From Caldilineaceae bacterium (lineage in GTDB: Bacteria; Chloroflexota; Anaerolineae; Caldilineales; Caldilineaceae): a stretch of DNA of 64,000 nucleotides. Positions 41,717-50,219 of this stretch are shown here, one piece after another. The notes below the pieces were generated by a model. The model was not told the origin of the DNA, ran no database searches, and saw nothing but the letters and a program-made list of their open reading frames with translations. A program made the translations under genes and the position numbers. Location of the stretch: assembly GCA_958295845.1 (NCBI GenBank), contig OY282376.1:186001-250000 (forward strand), in the 5' to 3' direction. Position 1 is the stretch's first letter. Each line of letters starts with the position of its first letter.

Positions 41717-43024
41717 CTACACCCCCGTTGCCCTACGAGCAACGAGCGCATAGACGCCTTTGACGATCCGCTTCCCCGTCGCAAACTCCAACGGATCGGC
41801 CATCTCCGCGTTGGGCAGATAGCGGGGATCGGTCGCCAGCTGGTCCAGCGAGTCTGCCTCGATCTGCGTGAGCGTGTCCGTATCGTAAAAGCGCAGCGCC
41901 GGCGCCTCTACTTGCCACTGCCCGCCCGCGCTCAGAACGGCGGCCATATCCTCGTGATCGTAAGGCCACTCCCAAGTGGTGCGCCCTTGTACGCTGCGCA
42001 GCGGAGACGAACGCGTGAACTGATCCGGCACGCCGGAGACGATCAGCAGCGGCGCACCCACCTTCAGCGCCCTGTGCAGCCTCTCCAGTCCAATCCGCAG
42101 CTCGATCGGGTCCATGCACAGAAGAGAAAAGAAGCAGCAGGCCCCGTCGAAGGTGCTCGTTTCCTCAAGTTCCACCAGTGTCATCTGGTGAAAGTCCTGC
42201 CCTGGCAAAGCCTGCCGGGCCTCGGCGATCATCTGCGCCGACGGGTCGATGCCGGTGACGCGCTGGCCCGCATCTGCCAGCGCGGCCGCGATCGGCCTGC
42301 CGTGCCCGCAGCCGATCTCCAATACGCGGCCACCGGCGGGCACCATCCCCAGCCAGCCCTCGAACGCCTCACGAAAGAACGGTTCGGCCAGGTAGTCGTG
42401 GCTGTAGTCGCTGCCGAGCGCGTCATAGGCCACTGTGTTGACGCGACCGCTGAAGCTGTTCACTTCCGAGCCAGCCGCCGCCCCCGCTGCCCCAGCCGGG
42501 CCGGCTTCAGGCCAAGGGTGCTCCAGCGCATGGCGCAACTCCTCGTCAAACGCCTCGCCGAAGCGCAGCAGTTCCTCGCCGCTGATCCGGTCCAGGGCGA
42601 AGGTGATGGCGGAACCGTCGCGGGGGCCGCCGTCGGTCAGCCCGCTGACGGTCAGCTGCAATGTCACCTGATAGGCCGGGTTGCCCTGCGCGTCGTCGTC
42701 CCCTGCACGCGCCATCAGCAGCGCCGGCGGGCAGCTGCTACGCCAGGTCGCGTAGGGCGTCGCGCCGCTGAGCAGTTGTTCGATCGGTTCAGCGCAACGC
42801 CAGCCGTCAACCTGTAGGATATGCCGCAGATACGTCAGCGGCGCGCCCTCCAGCCCATAGCTGATCTCCACCCAGACCGCGTCGCTCGCGGCACATTCGG
42901 CATCCCCCAGCACCAGGCGCACGTGTTGACTGACCGCGGCCGGCGCCCAGGGACGGACCATGAGTTCGAGCACGGCGCGCGGGCCGTCCGGGTCGGTGGG
43001 AGCCTGCTGGCGGAGATGGGCCAT
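41717..43024 (-). CDS. Class I SAM-dependent methyltransferase with extra N-terminal domain
   Basis: 435 residues. The methyltransferase fold occupies the C-terminal half: motif I VLEIGCGHGRP at 234-244, the acidic end of strand 2 in VTGIDPSA, and post-motif strands FDGACCFFSLLCMD and LKVGAPLLIVSG. The first 190 residues (WVEISYGLEGAPLTYLRHIL, YQVTLQLTVSGLTDGG) form a separate beta-rich domain that I cannot assign. The substrate is not known. It overlaps nothing and is the last gene of a minus-strand run, 15 bases after the isomerase at 43040, which suggests co-transcription. Confidence 0.82.
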   Translation of the reverse strand: MAHLRQQAPTDPDGPRAVLELMVRPWAPAAVSQHVRLVLGDAECAASDAVWVEISYGLEGAPLTYLRHILQVDGWRCAEPIEQLLSGATPYATWRSSCPPALLMARAGDDDAQGNPAYQVTLQLTVSGLTDGGPRDGSAITFALDRISGEELLRFGEAFDEELRHALEHPWPEAGPAGAAGAAAGSEVNSFSGRVNTVAYDALGSDYSHDYLAEPFFREAFEGWLGMVPAGGRVLEIGCGHGRPIAAALADAGQRVTGIDPSAQMIAEARQALPGQDFHQMTLVELEETSTFDGACCFFSLLCMDPIELRIGLERLHRALKVGAPLLIVSGVPDQFTRSSPLRSVQGRTTWEWPYDHEDMAAVLSAGGQWQVEAPALRFYDTDTLTQIEADSLDQLATDPRYLPNAEMADPLEFATGKRIVKGVYALVARRATGV

Positions 43025-43039
43025 GAGCCTGAATTGTGG

Positions 43040-43816
43040 TCAGTTGTTCGTGTCGGGATAGTTGCCGAGCCAGCGCAGCAGCGTCGCGGCGTCGCGCAGG
43101 AAGGCCTCCGGCGCGTCGTCCATGACGAACTCTAGCAGCGCGTAGCGCGTGCGCTCGGGATTCGCCGCGTGGGCCAGATAGTCTCGCCAGAGGTCCTCGC
43201 CCTCTGCCAGGGGGCGGCGTTCGCCGGTCTGCAGATGCCAGTGGAAGACATGCAGATTCTCCAGCCAGGGCCGCACCATCTCCAATCCGGCGAGGTTGTC
43301 GGCGTGTGCAGAGAAGCGGGGCGGCTGCCACAGCGAGCGCACATTGGCGTGATCTACGCTCTGCAGCAGGCGTAGGACGGCCGCGTTCGTGTCGGTGAGC
43401 GTGTTGCCGTGGAACTCGTAGACGATGCCAATTCCTTCGGCCTGCGCCAGGTCGGCGATGCGGCGGCTGTCGGCAACGACCGACTGAAAGTAGGCCTCGT
43501 CCGCATCGTCGCTGCCCTGGTTTCCGGGCCATACGCGAATCTGCGGCGCGCCCAGCGCAACCGCCGAGGCCAGCACCGCTTCGAAGGGGCCGGTTTCAGG
43601 ATGGCCGACGCGGTAGTAGGAGCCGTAGGCCGCCACGTGCAGACCGGCGTCGGCGCCCATGCGGGCAACGGCCAGCGCCTGCGTTTCATCCCCGTGCGGG
43701 ACGTGGACATCCCCGCCCCACTCGACCGCGGCCAGGCCGGCCTGCGTCACCAGGGCGATGATTTCAGTTGCAGAGAGTTGGCGAAAAGTGATCGAGACTA
43801 GTCCGGGCAAAAACAT
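43040..43816 (-). CDS. Sugar-phosphate isomerase/epimerase family (TIM barrel)
   Basis: 258 residues, fold of the xylose-isomerase-like TIM barrels: FRQLSATEIIALVTQAGLAAVEWGGD at the start, IRVWPGNQGSD, GIVYEFHGNTLTDT (metal-binding Glu and His) and VFHWHLQTGER. Members isomerise or epimerise sugars or break down inositol-type compounds with a divalent metal. It has neighbours of the same family at 45006, 45861 and 50220 and a hydroxyacid dehydrogenase upstream, so it forms part of a catabolic cluster with unknown substrate. Confidence 0.88.
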   Translation of the reverse strand: MFLPGLVSITFRQLSATEIIALVTQAGLAAVEWGGDVHVPHGDETQALAVARMGADAGLHVAAYGSYYRVGHPETGPFEAVLASAVALGAPQIRVWPGNQGSDDADEAYFQSVVADSRRIADLAQAEGIGIVYEFHGNTLTDTNAAVLRLLQSVDHANVRSLWQPPRFSAHADNLAGLEMVRPWLENLHVFHWHLQTGERRPLAEGEDLWRDYLAHAANPERTRYALLEFVMDDAPEAFLRDAATLLRWLGNYPDTNN

Positions 43817-43882
43817 AGGTGTTCCTGTCGGGGAAGGAGACCGCCCGCCTATCCCGCCCGCGCGGCCAGGATAAGGCGCGTG

Positions 43883-44896
43883 TCAGGCCAGCAGCGGCAG
43901 CGTCTCCTGCGTGATCTCATACTCCATGCGTTCACCCGCCAGGTAGCGGGATAACTCCCCCACCATCACGCGGCCCATGCGCAGGCACTCGGTGTTGTGC
44001 GCGCCGGCGATGTGGGGGGTGAGGAGTACGTTGGGCAGGCTGTAGAGGGGCGACCCGGCCTCTGGCGGCTCCGGGTAGGTGACATCCAGCAGGGCGAACA
44101 GGTCCGGGCGCTGCTGCAGCACGGCGATCATCTCCGGCTCGTTCACGACCGCGCCGCGCGCTGTGTTGATGAAGGTGGCGTTCTCTTTCATCGAGGCCAG
44201 GTGCGCGCCGTTTATCATGCCAACCGTTTCCGGCAGCCAGGGCGTATGCAGCGAGACCACGTCGCAGCGGCGGAACAGCTCCTCCAGCCCGACCGGCTCC
44301 ACATTCAGCTCTGCGGCCGTCACCGGCGTCAGGAACGGGTCGTAGGCGAGAACGCGTACGGAGAGCGTCTCTTGCAGCAGGCGCGCGACCCGGCGTCCGA
44401 TCTGGCCCAGCGAGATCAGGCCGACGACGCCGGTGTAGAGGCCGGGCAGCGGCTCTTTATCGAACGAGTTGTAGGTTCCCTCGCGGCGGAGTTTGTTGGC
44501 GAAATGCCAGACGCGTTTCAGGCTGAGGATGATCTGTGCCAAGGTGTACGGCGCCACAAACTCGGCATTGGCGCCATAGCCGCTGGTCAGGCGCACGCCT
44601 CGCGCCCACATGGCGTCGGTCACAAAGTAGCGGACCGTGCCGGCGGCATAGAAGATCGCCTCCAGATTGGGCGCGGCGTCTAGTAACGCTTCGTCCACCG
44701 GCGCCATGCCCCAGCCGGAGAAGATCAGCGAGACATCCGCCAGCGCCGCCGGGTCTGCCGCGATCGACTCCGGCGTCTGCAACGGCGCGACCATCTCCAC
44801 CTGCGCTTCGATGTCGCGGCGCGTGTCTTCCCCGTATATGCGGTCAAAGGCGCCCTCGCCCAGCAGGTACAGCCCCTTCGGCTTTTCCGTGCGCAT
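43883..44896 (-). CDS. D-2-hydroxyacid dehydrogenase, variant cofactor loop
   Basis: 337 residues from ATG 44896; a longer frame exists upstream but encodes spacer sequence. The fold matches D-isomer 2-hydroxyacid dehydrogenases: the dinucleotide loop reads LISLGQIGRR (Ser replaces the first Gly of GxGxxG), then NTARGAVVNE (catalytic Arg), LDVTYPEPP (Glu region) and LTPHIAGAH (His). It would interconvert a 2-oxo acid and hydroxy acid. Four TIM-barrel isomerases lie around it. The ribosome-binding site is weak. Confidence 0.88.
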   Translation of the reverse strand: MRTEKPKGLYLLGEGAFDRIYGEDTRRDIEAQVEMVAPLQTPESIAADPAALADVSLIFSGWGMAPVDEALLDAAPNLEAIFYAAGTVRYFVTDAMWARGVRLTSGYGANAEFVAPYTLAQIILSLKRVWHFANKLRREGTYNSFDKEPLPGLYTGVVGLISLGQIGRRVARLLQETLSVRVLAYDPFLTPVTAAELNVEPVGLEELFRRCDVVSLHTPWLPETVGMINGAHLASMKENATFINTARGAVVNEPEMIAVLQQRPDLFALLDVTYPEPPEAGSPLYSLPNVLLTPHIAGAHNTECLRMGRVMVGELSRYLAGERMEYEITQETLPLLA

Positions 44897-45005
44897 TGCA
44901 ACCCCACTCGCCCCGTCGTTTCCAACTCTTCGTTTCCGACCTTCGCAACGATACCCAGCTCGAAGCGATGCCGTTACTAAAAACCAGAAACTGAAAACTA
45001 AAAAC

Positions 45006-45827
45006 CTACTCAGCCATCCACTGGCGCAGAACCTGCGCATGCTGGGGCAGGGCGACTTCCGGCTCCTCGATGTCGGGGTGCCATGCCTTCTCCCACTCGG
45101 CGCAGATATAGCCGTCGTAGCCCTTGGCCGCGAGCAGATGGAGGATCTCCCGGCAGGGGACTTCGCCCTCGCCCATCAGCTTCAACTCCCAGCTGTCGTC
45201 CTCCCTGCGCAGAGCGTCTTTCATGTGGACATGGGCCAGCCGGTCGCCGATGTAGTTCCAGGTATCCTCGGTCGATTCGCCCATGCGGTAGGGATGATGT
45301 ACGTCCCAGACCGCCTTGACGTTGGGTGAATCAACCTGGCTCAGCACGCCGGCTACCTCCTGCCCGCGACAGAAAGCGTCGTGGGTCTCCAGGCAGATGG
45401 TGACGCCGTGCCGCTCGGCGTCGGGCGCGGCCTCGGCCAGGCTTGCGGCGACGAGATCGATCACGTCCGCCATCGTCTGGCCCTCTGAGGGGCCGCCGCC
45501 AAAGGTGCGTACGATCGGCACCTCCAGATCGCTGGCCAGCGCCAGGTAGGCGCGCAGGTCGGCTAGATGTTGGGCGCGGTCGTCAGTGTCCGGTGAAGAA
45601 AAGCGGGTGGACGCGCCGATGCCGGCGATGACCAGCCCGTGCTGCTTCATCAGGCTGCGGATGGCGGCGCGGCGCTCGGCCGGCAAGTCCGTCGGGATGA
45701 CTTGGCCGTCCAGAATGCGGACTTCCAGCCCGGCGTAGCCGTCGGCAACCGCCTGTTCGGCGGCGCGTTCAATCGACCAGCCCGGCGTGCCAAGTGTGCT
45801 GAATACAAGTGGATAGGGATAAGGCAA
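45006..45827 (-). CDS. Sugar-phosphate isomerase/epimerase family (TIM barrel)
   Basis: 273 residues. FSTLGTPGWSIERAAEQAVADGYAGLEVR near the N-terminus, metal-binding Glu in ICLETHDAF, WDVHHPYRMGE and HVHMKDAL, then GEVPCREILHLLAAKGYDGYICAEWE. All are features of the xylose-isomerase-like TIM barrels acting on sugars or cyclitols. It is followed by the hydroxyacid dehydrogenase and preceded by another isomerase 34 bases away, so these are probably one transcript. Confidence 0.9.
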   Translation of the reverse strand: MPYPYPLVFSTLGTPGWSIERAAEQAVADGYAGLEVRILDGQVIPTDLPAERRAAIRSLMKQHGLVIAGIGASTRFSSPDTDDRAQHLADLRAYLALASDLEVPIVRTFGGGPSEGQTMADVIDLVAASLAEAAPDAERHGVTICLETHDAFCRGQEVAGVLSQVDSPNVKAVWDVHHPYRMGESTEDTWNYIGDRLAHVHMKDALRREDDSWELKLMGEGEVPCREILHLLAAKGYDGYICAEWEKAWHPDIEEPEVALPQHAQVLRQWMAE

Positions 45828-45860
45828 GGGTGTGATCCTTTCAGGTGGTAAACATCACAA

Positions 45861-46682
45861 TCAGTTTGCATCTCTCATCTTGCGGAAGAAAGCCACCTCG
45901 CGCACAAAAGTGTCGAACCAGTCTTCGTCGTCGTCGATGTCATACTCGCAGTGAATTGACAGGAAACCGTCATACTCGATCCGGCGCAATTCACCGAAGA
46001 CAGCCGTCCAGTCGACGATCCCCTCGCCCGCGGCCACCCAGAGCGCTTTGGCCGCGCCGTGTCCGTTTTTCTCGACGCGCTGGACGAGGACATCTTTTAC
46101 GGAGAGGATGCTCAGATGCTCGCGCGCCATCGCCAGGCCGAAGTCGAAGGGTTCGCCGTCGACCGCGAAGTGGCCGGGGTCGAGATAGGCGCCCAGGTAG
46201 GCGGGGTCGAAGTCGCGCAGCAGGTGCATCAGCGCGGCCGCATTGAGGCCCATGCAGTAGTGCGAGTGCGTGTGGTAGCAGATCTTGACGTTGTAAATGC
46301 TGGCCAGCCGTTCCCAGGCGGAGAAGGCCCGGCGCACATTGTCCACCTGCTCCCAGTAGTCCATCGTCTGCGGCTCGAACCTGAAATAGCCCAGTTTGAG
46401 CAGCCGCACGTCGGCGCTGTCCATCGCCGCCAGCAGCGGCTCCGCCAGGGGATGGTCGGCCGTGAGCAGGTCGAAGTTGCCCGTGACCATGCCTATCTGC
46501 AGCCCGGCCTGCGCCATCTGCGTCTGGGCCTGCGGCAGGGCCGCGGCCGCGTTGTCCGGGTTGACCGGATGGCCGGGCCGCACCGCCAGGTCATAGCCGT
46601 CGTAGCCGTGCTTCTGCGCCAGCTCGACCAGTTCGGCGATACTCTTTTCCTGGAGCATCTTGCTGAAAACGATCAGTTTCAT
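45861..46682 (-). CDS. Sugar-phosphate isomerase/epimerase family (TIM barrel)
   Basis: 273 residues. LVELAQKHGYDGYDLAVRPGHPV, VKICYHTHSHYCMG, GAYLDPGHFAVDGEP and LSILSVKDVL mark the TIM barrel with its metal site residues (the His cluster of YHTHSHY, Asp in LDPGH). It is the first of the isomerase-isomerase-dehydrogenase-isomerase-methyltransferase run on the minus strand. The substrate is unknown. The spacer 46683-46908 upstream shows no gene. Confidence 0.9.
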   Translation of the reverse strand: MKLIVFSKMLQEKSIAELVELAQKHGYDGYDLAVRPGHPVNPDNAAAALPQAQTQMAQAGLQIGMVTGNFDLLTADHPLAEPLLAAMDSADVRLLKLGYFRFEPQTMDYWEQVDNVRRAFSAWERLASIYNVKICYHTHSHYCMGLNAAALMHLLRDFDPAYLGAYLDPGHFAVDGEPFDFGLAMAREHLSILSVKDVLVQRVEKNGHGAAKALWVAAGEGIVDWTAVFGELRRIEYDGFLSIHCEYDIDDDEDWFDTFVREVAFFRKMRDAN

Positions 46683-46908
46683 TCCTGTTTATCTCCGCTT
46701 GTCATATGTTCAGGACGGTCAAGAGAAAGGGGCTATACCGCCTGAAAGTGTCCGAAGATCAGAAGTTAATCCGACAAAATGTAAATCCTCAAGTAATGTA
46801 GATTAAATTTGAGACTAAGACTTTTCTATAGGGCTTCACTTTGGAATCATGCCCGTCAAGTCCTCCGTAACCACATTCGCAAGATCTCGGTCTCATTCGA
46901 GGTCAGCA

Positions 46909-47997
46909 TTAATTCACTCCCCAGAGAGTCTTCAGGCGGTCGACTGTAAAGGCCCACTTGGGGCTGCGTGGCTGGGCCACAGTGTTCTGGTTCCCAAAGA
47001 AGCCTCTTTCCTTTACTGCTTCTTGAAGGGTGACTTCCTTTATCCATTTGACGGCGACAAAATGCTCGTCGTGCTCTGTATCGAACGCTTCGGGCGCCTC
47101 AACCTCTAGTTCCATTAAGGAAGTGAGAGTGCCTTTTACGTTAACCTTAAATTGGTCAAAACGTACGGCAGGCTCCAGAACTTTTCCGACGCCAACGTAT
47201 CCTGTTCCAGGTACTGATACCCATACACGGTTGCCGGGTTGAAGCCTTTTGAGAGTTCTCACGTACCACTCTCCACCCCCAGCGCTTACAAACCCGTACC
47301 TCTTCGCATCCTTCCATCTCCGGCTTACTCCTTCACCGAACGAAACATAATACTCTCCATTCCATTCCCCCTTGGACTTGGACGAAGAGGACACTTCGGT
47401 GGCAAGGGCATCTGGTTCAATAAGCCAAGTACGGGTTAAGTACAGACGGTCTTCATCCTGGAACGTACGGAAGAGCACAACATTTATTTCAACCCCATAC
47501 TCCTCTTGGAGATAAGAAACAATACGCTCAGTCGACAAGTCGAGTTCCTCTGCAACGATCACGAGTCGATGAGAGGAATTGAGTTCGTCAGGAACGAAAT
47601 CAAACCGCTCTAAGAGAGCATCGTTTATTCCTATTGGCTTTTCTTTCTCGAGAACGTCCCGCTGGTAGTCAATAAATATATCTGCAATTTCTTCCGAGGG
47701 TAGGTGGCGAACCCAGGAACCGTAATCAAGCGTTTGCGACACGACTTCTCTTGGCGTCTGACCGCGCTTCAATTCAACTACTACTAAGTTACCGTCCGCA
47801 TCAATTGCCAGCAGGTCAATTCGACCTCCATGAGAAGTAGCAACTTCCCGACCGATTACCATTATCCGGGGGTCAACAATAGAAATGTCTGCAGCAATGA
47901 TATCCTGCAGGTTTTGTTCATAGTCCATTCCGCTTAGGGATACGGGCTGTAGCTCTGAGTCTTCCTGAATTCGCCATATCCCTGTTTCTATCGGCAT
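46909..47997 (-). CDS. NucS-like (DUF91) endonuclease-domain protein
   Basis: 362 residues. The N-terminal nuclease core has D61 in GGRIDLLAIDADG and E75-x-K77 in LVVVELKRG, the PD-(D/E)XK arrangement of NucS/DUF91 proteins, followed by QTLDYGSWVRHL. Middle and C-terminal parts (about residues 190-360, with VSFGEGVSRRWKDAKRYGF and VWVSVPGTGYVGVG) are a separate beta-rich domain seen in uncharacterised relatives. NucS cuts mismatched DNA in archaea and actinobacteria; a repair or defence role here is inferred. Its base composition is more AT-rich than its sugar-catabolic neighbours, which suggests recent acquisition. Confidence 0.75.
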   Translation of the reverse strand: MPIETGIWRIQEDSELQPVSLSGMDYEQNLQDIIAADISIVDPRIMVIGREVATSHGGRIDLLAIDADGNLVVVELKRGQTPREVVSQTLDYGSWVRHLPSEEIADIFIDYQRDVLEKEKPIGINDALLERFDFVPDELNSSHRLVIVAEELDLSTERIVSYLQEEYGVEINVVLFRTFQDEDRLYLTRTWLIEPDALATEVSSSSKSKGEWNGEYYVSFGEGVSRRWKDAKRYGFVSAGGGEWYVRTLKRLQPGNRVWVSVPGTGYVGVGKVLEPAVRFDQFKVNVKGTLTSLMELEVEAPEAFDTEHDEHFVAVKWIKEVTLQEAVKERGFFGNQNTVAQPRSPKWAFTVDRLKTLWGVN

Positions 47998-48072
47998 ATG
48001 ATCCCTCCCTCAGCTTACGGCCAATGTCACCTTACACAGCATGCAGGACGTTTCGGACTAGCCACTGTCATC

Positions 48073-48855
48073 TCACAACCGGTGCATATGAAATCCGCCG
48101 TCGACATCCAGCACCGCGCCGGTCGAGAAGGGGAACAGCCCCTCCGCCAGGGCGGCGACCGCTTTGCCCACGTCCTCCGGCTGCCCCCAACGGCGTATCG
48201 GAGTCAGGCCTTCGCCGATCAGATTGTCGTACTTCTCCTTCACCGTGCTCGTCATGTCGGTCTCGACGATGCCGGGCCGCACCTCGCAGACGTTGATGCC
48301 GCTCTCCGCCAGCCGGTCGGCGAACAGGAGCGTCATCATGCCGACGCCGGCCTTGGAGATGCAGTATTCGCCGCGCGCCGGGCTGCTGGTGTAGGCGCTG
48401 ATCGAACCGATATTGATGATCTGCGGCCCGCCGCCATCGGCCCCTGCTGACCCGGTTTCCAGCTGCTCGAGCATCGTCCGCGCCACCAGCTGGCTGAGGA
48501 AGAACGGCCCTTTCAGGTTGACGTTCATCACCTCGTCGTAGGACTCTTCCGTCGTTTCGAGGATGTCCATGCGAGTGCGGGGGCCCATGCCGGCGTTGTT
48601 CACCAGCAGATCGATGCGGCCAAACTGTTCGAGCGCCGCCTGCACCAGGCGCGCCCGGTCCGCGGCGGAGCCGATATCGGCCTGCACCACCAGCGCGGCG
48701 CCGCCCGCCTCGCGGACCATGCCGGCGGTCTCACTGGCCGTCGCCGCATTGCCGCGATAGTTGATAACCAGCGACCACCCTCTCTCTGCCAGCGCCAGCG
48801 CAATGCCGCGGCCAATGCCGCGGCCCGCCCCGGTGACTATTGCTGCCTTGGCCAT
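48073..48855 (-). CDS. Short-chain dehydrogenase/reductase (3-oxoacyl-ACP reductase-like)
   Basis: 260 residues from ATG 48855 (a GGAAGGGTGG stretch upstream; a start 7 codons earlier is less likely). Motifs VTGAGRGIGRGIA, NNAG at residue 90, INIGSISAYTSS and YCISKAG (YxxxK), and C-terminal VLDVDGGFHMHR. A classical SDR, NAD(P)-dependent. In this neighbourhood (GH88, isomerases) it would act on a sugar acid; the FabG-like label reflects similarity only. Confidence 0.9.
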   Translation of the reverse strand: MAKAAIVTGAGRGIGRGIALALAERGWSLVINYRGNAATASETAGMVREAGGAALVVQADIGSAADRARLVQAALEQFGRIDLLVNNAGMGPRTRMDILETTEESYDEVMNVNLKGPFFLSQLVARTMLEQLETGSAGADGGGPQIINIGSISAYTSSPARGEYCISKAGVGMMTLLFADRLAESGINVCEVRPGIVETDMTSTVKEKYDNLIGEGLTPIRRWGQPEDVGKAVAALAEGLFPFSTGAVLDVDGGFHMHRL

Positions 48856-48959
48856 AGCACCACCCTTCCACTCCACAGTTTCTAACCCCCAGCGAAAAGA
48901 CGTCCGCCAATGGGGTTACTAAAAACTCAAAACTGACTACTAAAAACTAGAAACTACCC

Positions 48960-50066
48960 CTACTCCACCCCCAAGACCTTACAAACCGCCTCCAGGAAGA
49001 AGTAATCCCCCCACATCACGCTCTCATTCACGCCCAGCCCCAGCCGTTCGTGGTACATGCCCTGCTTGAGAACGCCTTCCCAGCCCTCGTCGCCGTTGCC
49101 GACAAACTCCGGCTCGGTGAGCGTATCGACGATCTGGAGCGCGTAGTCGTGATACTGCTTGCCCAGCGTCGGATCGCCGACCAGCTGCGAAAGCTGAATC
49201 AGACCGCTGGCGCTGATGGCCGCGGCCGAGCTTTCGTGCGGGTTCTGCGCACCCCGCTCCATCCAGTCGTTGGGCGGCACACCGTGGGCCGGGGTGTTCT
49301 CCATGTAGAACCAGGCGTTGTCCTGGCTGGTCTTGAGGAAGCGGGCATCCCCGGTCAGGCCGTAAACTGTGCCGAAACCGTAGAGCGACCAGCCGAGCCC
49401 GCGCGCCCAGGAGGAGTCGTCGCGCCAGCCCTGGTGCGTGGTCTGGCGCAGGAATTCGCCCGTCTCCAGGTCGAAGATGCCCTCGTGCGAGGTGCTGCCG
49501 TCGCCCCGCACCAGGTAGCGGCGGGTGGTCAGGCAGTGGCGGTAGGCCGTCTCCCACAGCTCTTCGTCATCGGTCTCCTGCGCCGCGTAGAAGATGATCG
49601 GCACGTTCATCATAATGTCGATGAAGAGGCTCTCGTCGGAGACAAAGGAGCGCAGGTATTCGCCCTTTTCCTTGAACCGCTTGGCCAGGGTCTGGCCGGC
49701 CTCGATGACGACCGCGTTCTTATCCTCTTCCCCGGTCAGGTCGTACCAGCGTTTCCAGGTGGAGAGGAACAGGAAGCCGAGATCGTGGACGTTGAGGTCG
49801 GTCTTGCGGTGTTCCAGCAGGCGGGAGTAGTGCTCGGCCTTTTCGCGGAAATATTCATCGCCGGTGGCCTGGTAGACCAGCCAGAGCTGTCCGCCGAGGA
49901 AGCCTTCGCACCAGTTCGTCCACGCCTCGCCGCCGTGCATCCACTTCCCGTTCTGCGTGTACATCGGGAAATAGTCCGGGTGCGCTTCCACCAGGTTGCG
50001 CAGCTGCTCGGCCGCGAAGTCAACGGTTTTTTCACATTTGGTGAGCAGATTATCAAGGTCTATCAT
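48960..50066 (-). CDS. GH88-family unsaturated glycuronyl hydrolase
   Basis: 368 residues from ATG 50066, with GGGAG upstream. An (alpha/alpha)6-barrel enzyme: YTQNGKWMHGGEAWTNWCEGF, NVHDLGFLFLSTW (catalytic-type Asp), FIDIMMNVPI (second Asp) and THQGWRDDSSWARGLGWSLYGF, all typical of GH88/GH105. The family hydrates unsaturated glucuronyl or galacturonyl ends left by polysaccharide lyases. There is no signal peptide, so it acts in the cytoplasm on imported disaccharides. The isomerases and dehydrogenases around it could process the resulting keto-deoxy acids; this is inferred. Confidence 0.9.
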   Translation of the reverse strand: MIDLDNLLTKCEKTVDFAAEQLRNLVEAHPDYFPMYTQNGKWMHGGEAWTNWCEGFLGGQLWLVYQATGDEYFREKAEHYSRLLEHRKTDLNVHDLGFLFLSTWKRWYDLTGEEDKNAVVIEAGQTLAKRFKEKGEYLRSFVSDESLFIDIMMNVPIIFYAAQETDDEELWETAYRHCLTTRRYLVRGDGSTSHEGIFDLETGEFLRQTTHQGWRDDSSWARGLGWSLYGFGTVYGLTGDARFLKTSQDNAWFYMENTPAHGVPPNDWMERGAQNPHESSAAAISASGLIQLSQLVGDPTLGKQYHDYALQIVDTLTEPEFVGNGDEGWEGVLKQGMYHERLGLGVNESVMWGDYFFLEAVCKVLGVE

Positions 50067-50100
50067 CGGCTTTTGGTCTCCCAAGCTCGTTTACATTGAT

Positions 50101-50175
50101 TTCATTCACACCGATTTCATTCACACCGATTTCATTCACACCGATTTCATTCACACGGATGTCATTCACACTGAT
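50101..50175. repeat. 15-bp tandem array upstream of the GH88 gene
   Basis: Five consecutive 15-bp units (TTCATTCACACCGAT, with one to two changes in the last two) lie just before the minus-strand start of the GH88 gene. On the minus strand the unit reads ATCGGTGTGAATGAA. It has no spacers, so it is not a CRISPR array. It could be an operator array or a slippage product. Confidence 0.85.
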
Positions 50176-50219
50176 TTCAATTTGGCGGACAGGTCTCTTA
50201 TATCACTGTCCATACAAGA

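Noticed and set aside
50101..50175. Possible CRISPR array
   Set aside because: Units are 15 bp, directly adjacent and without spacers, and no cas gene is nearby.
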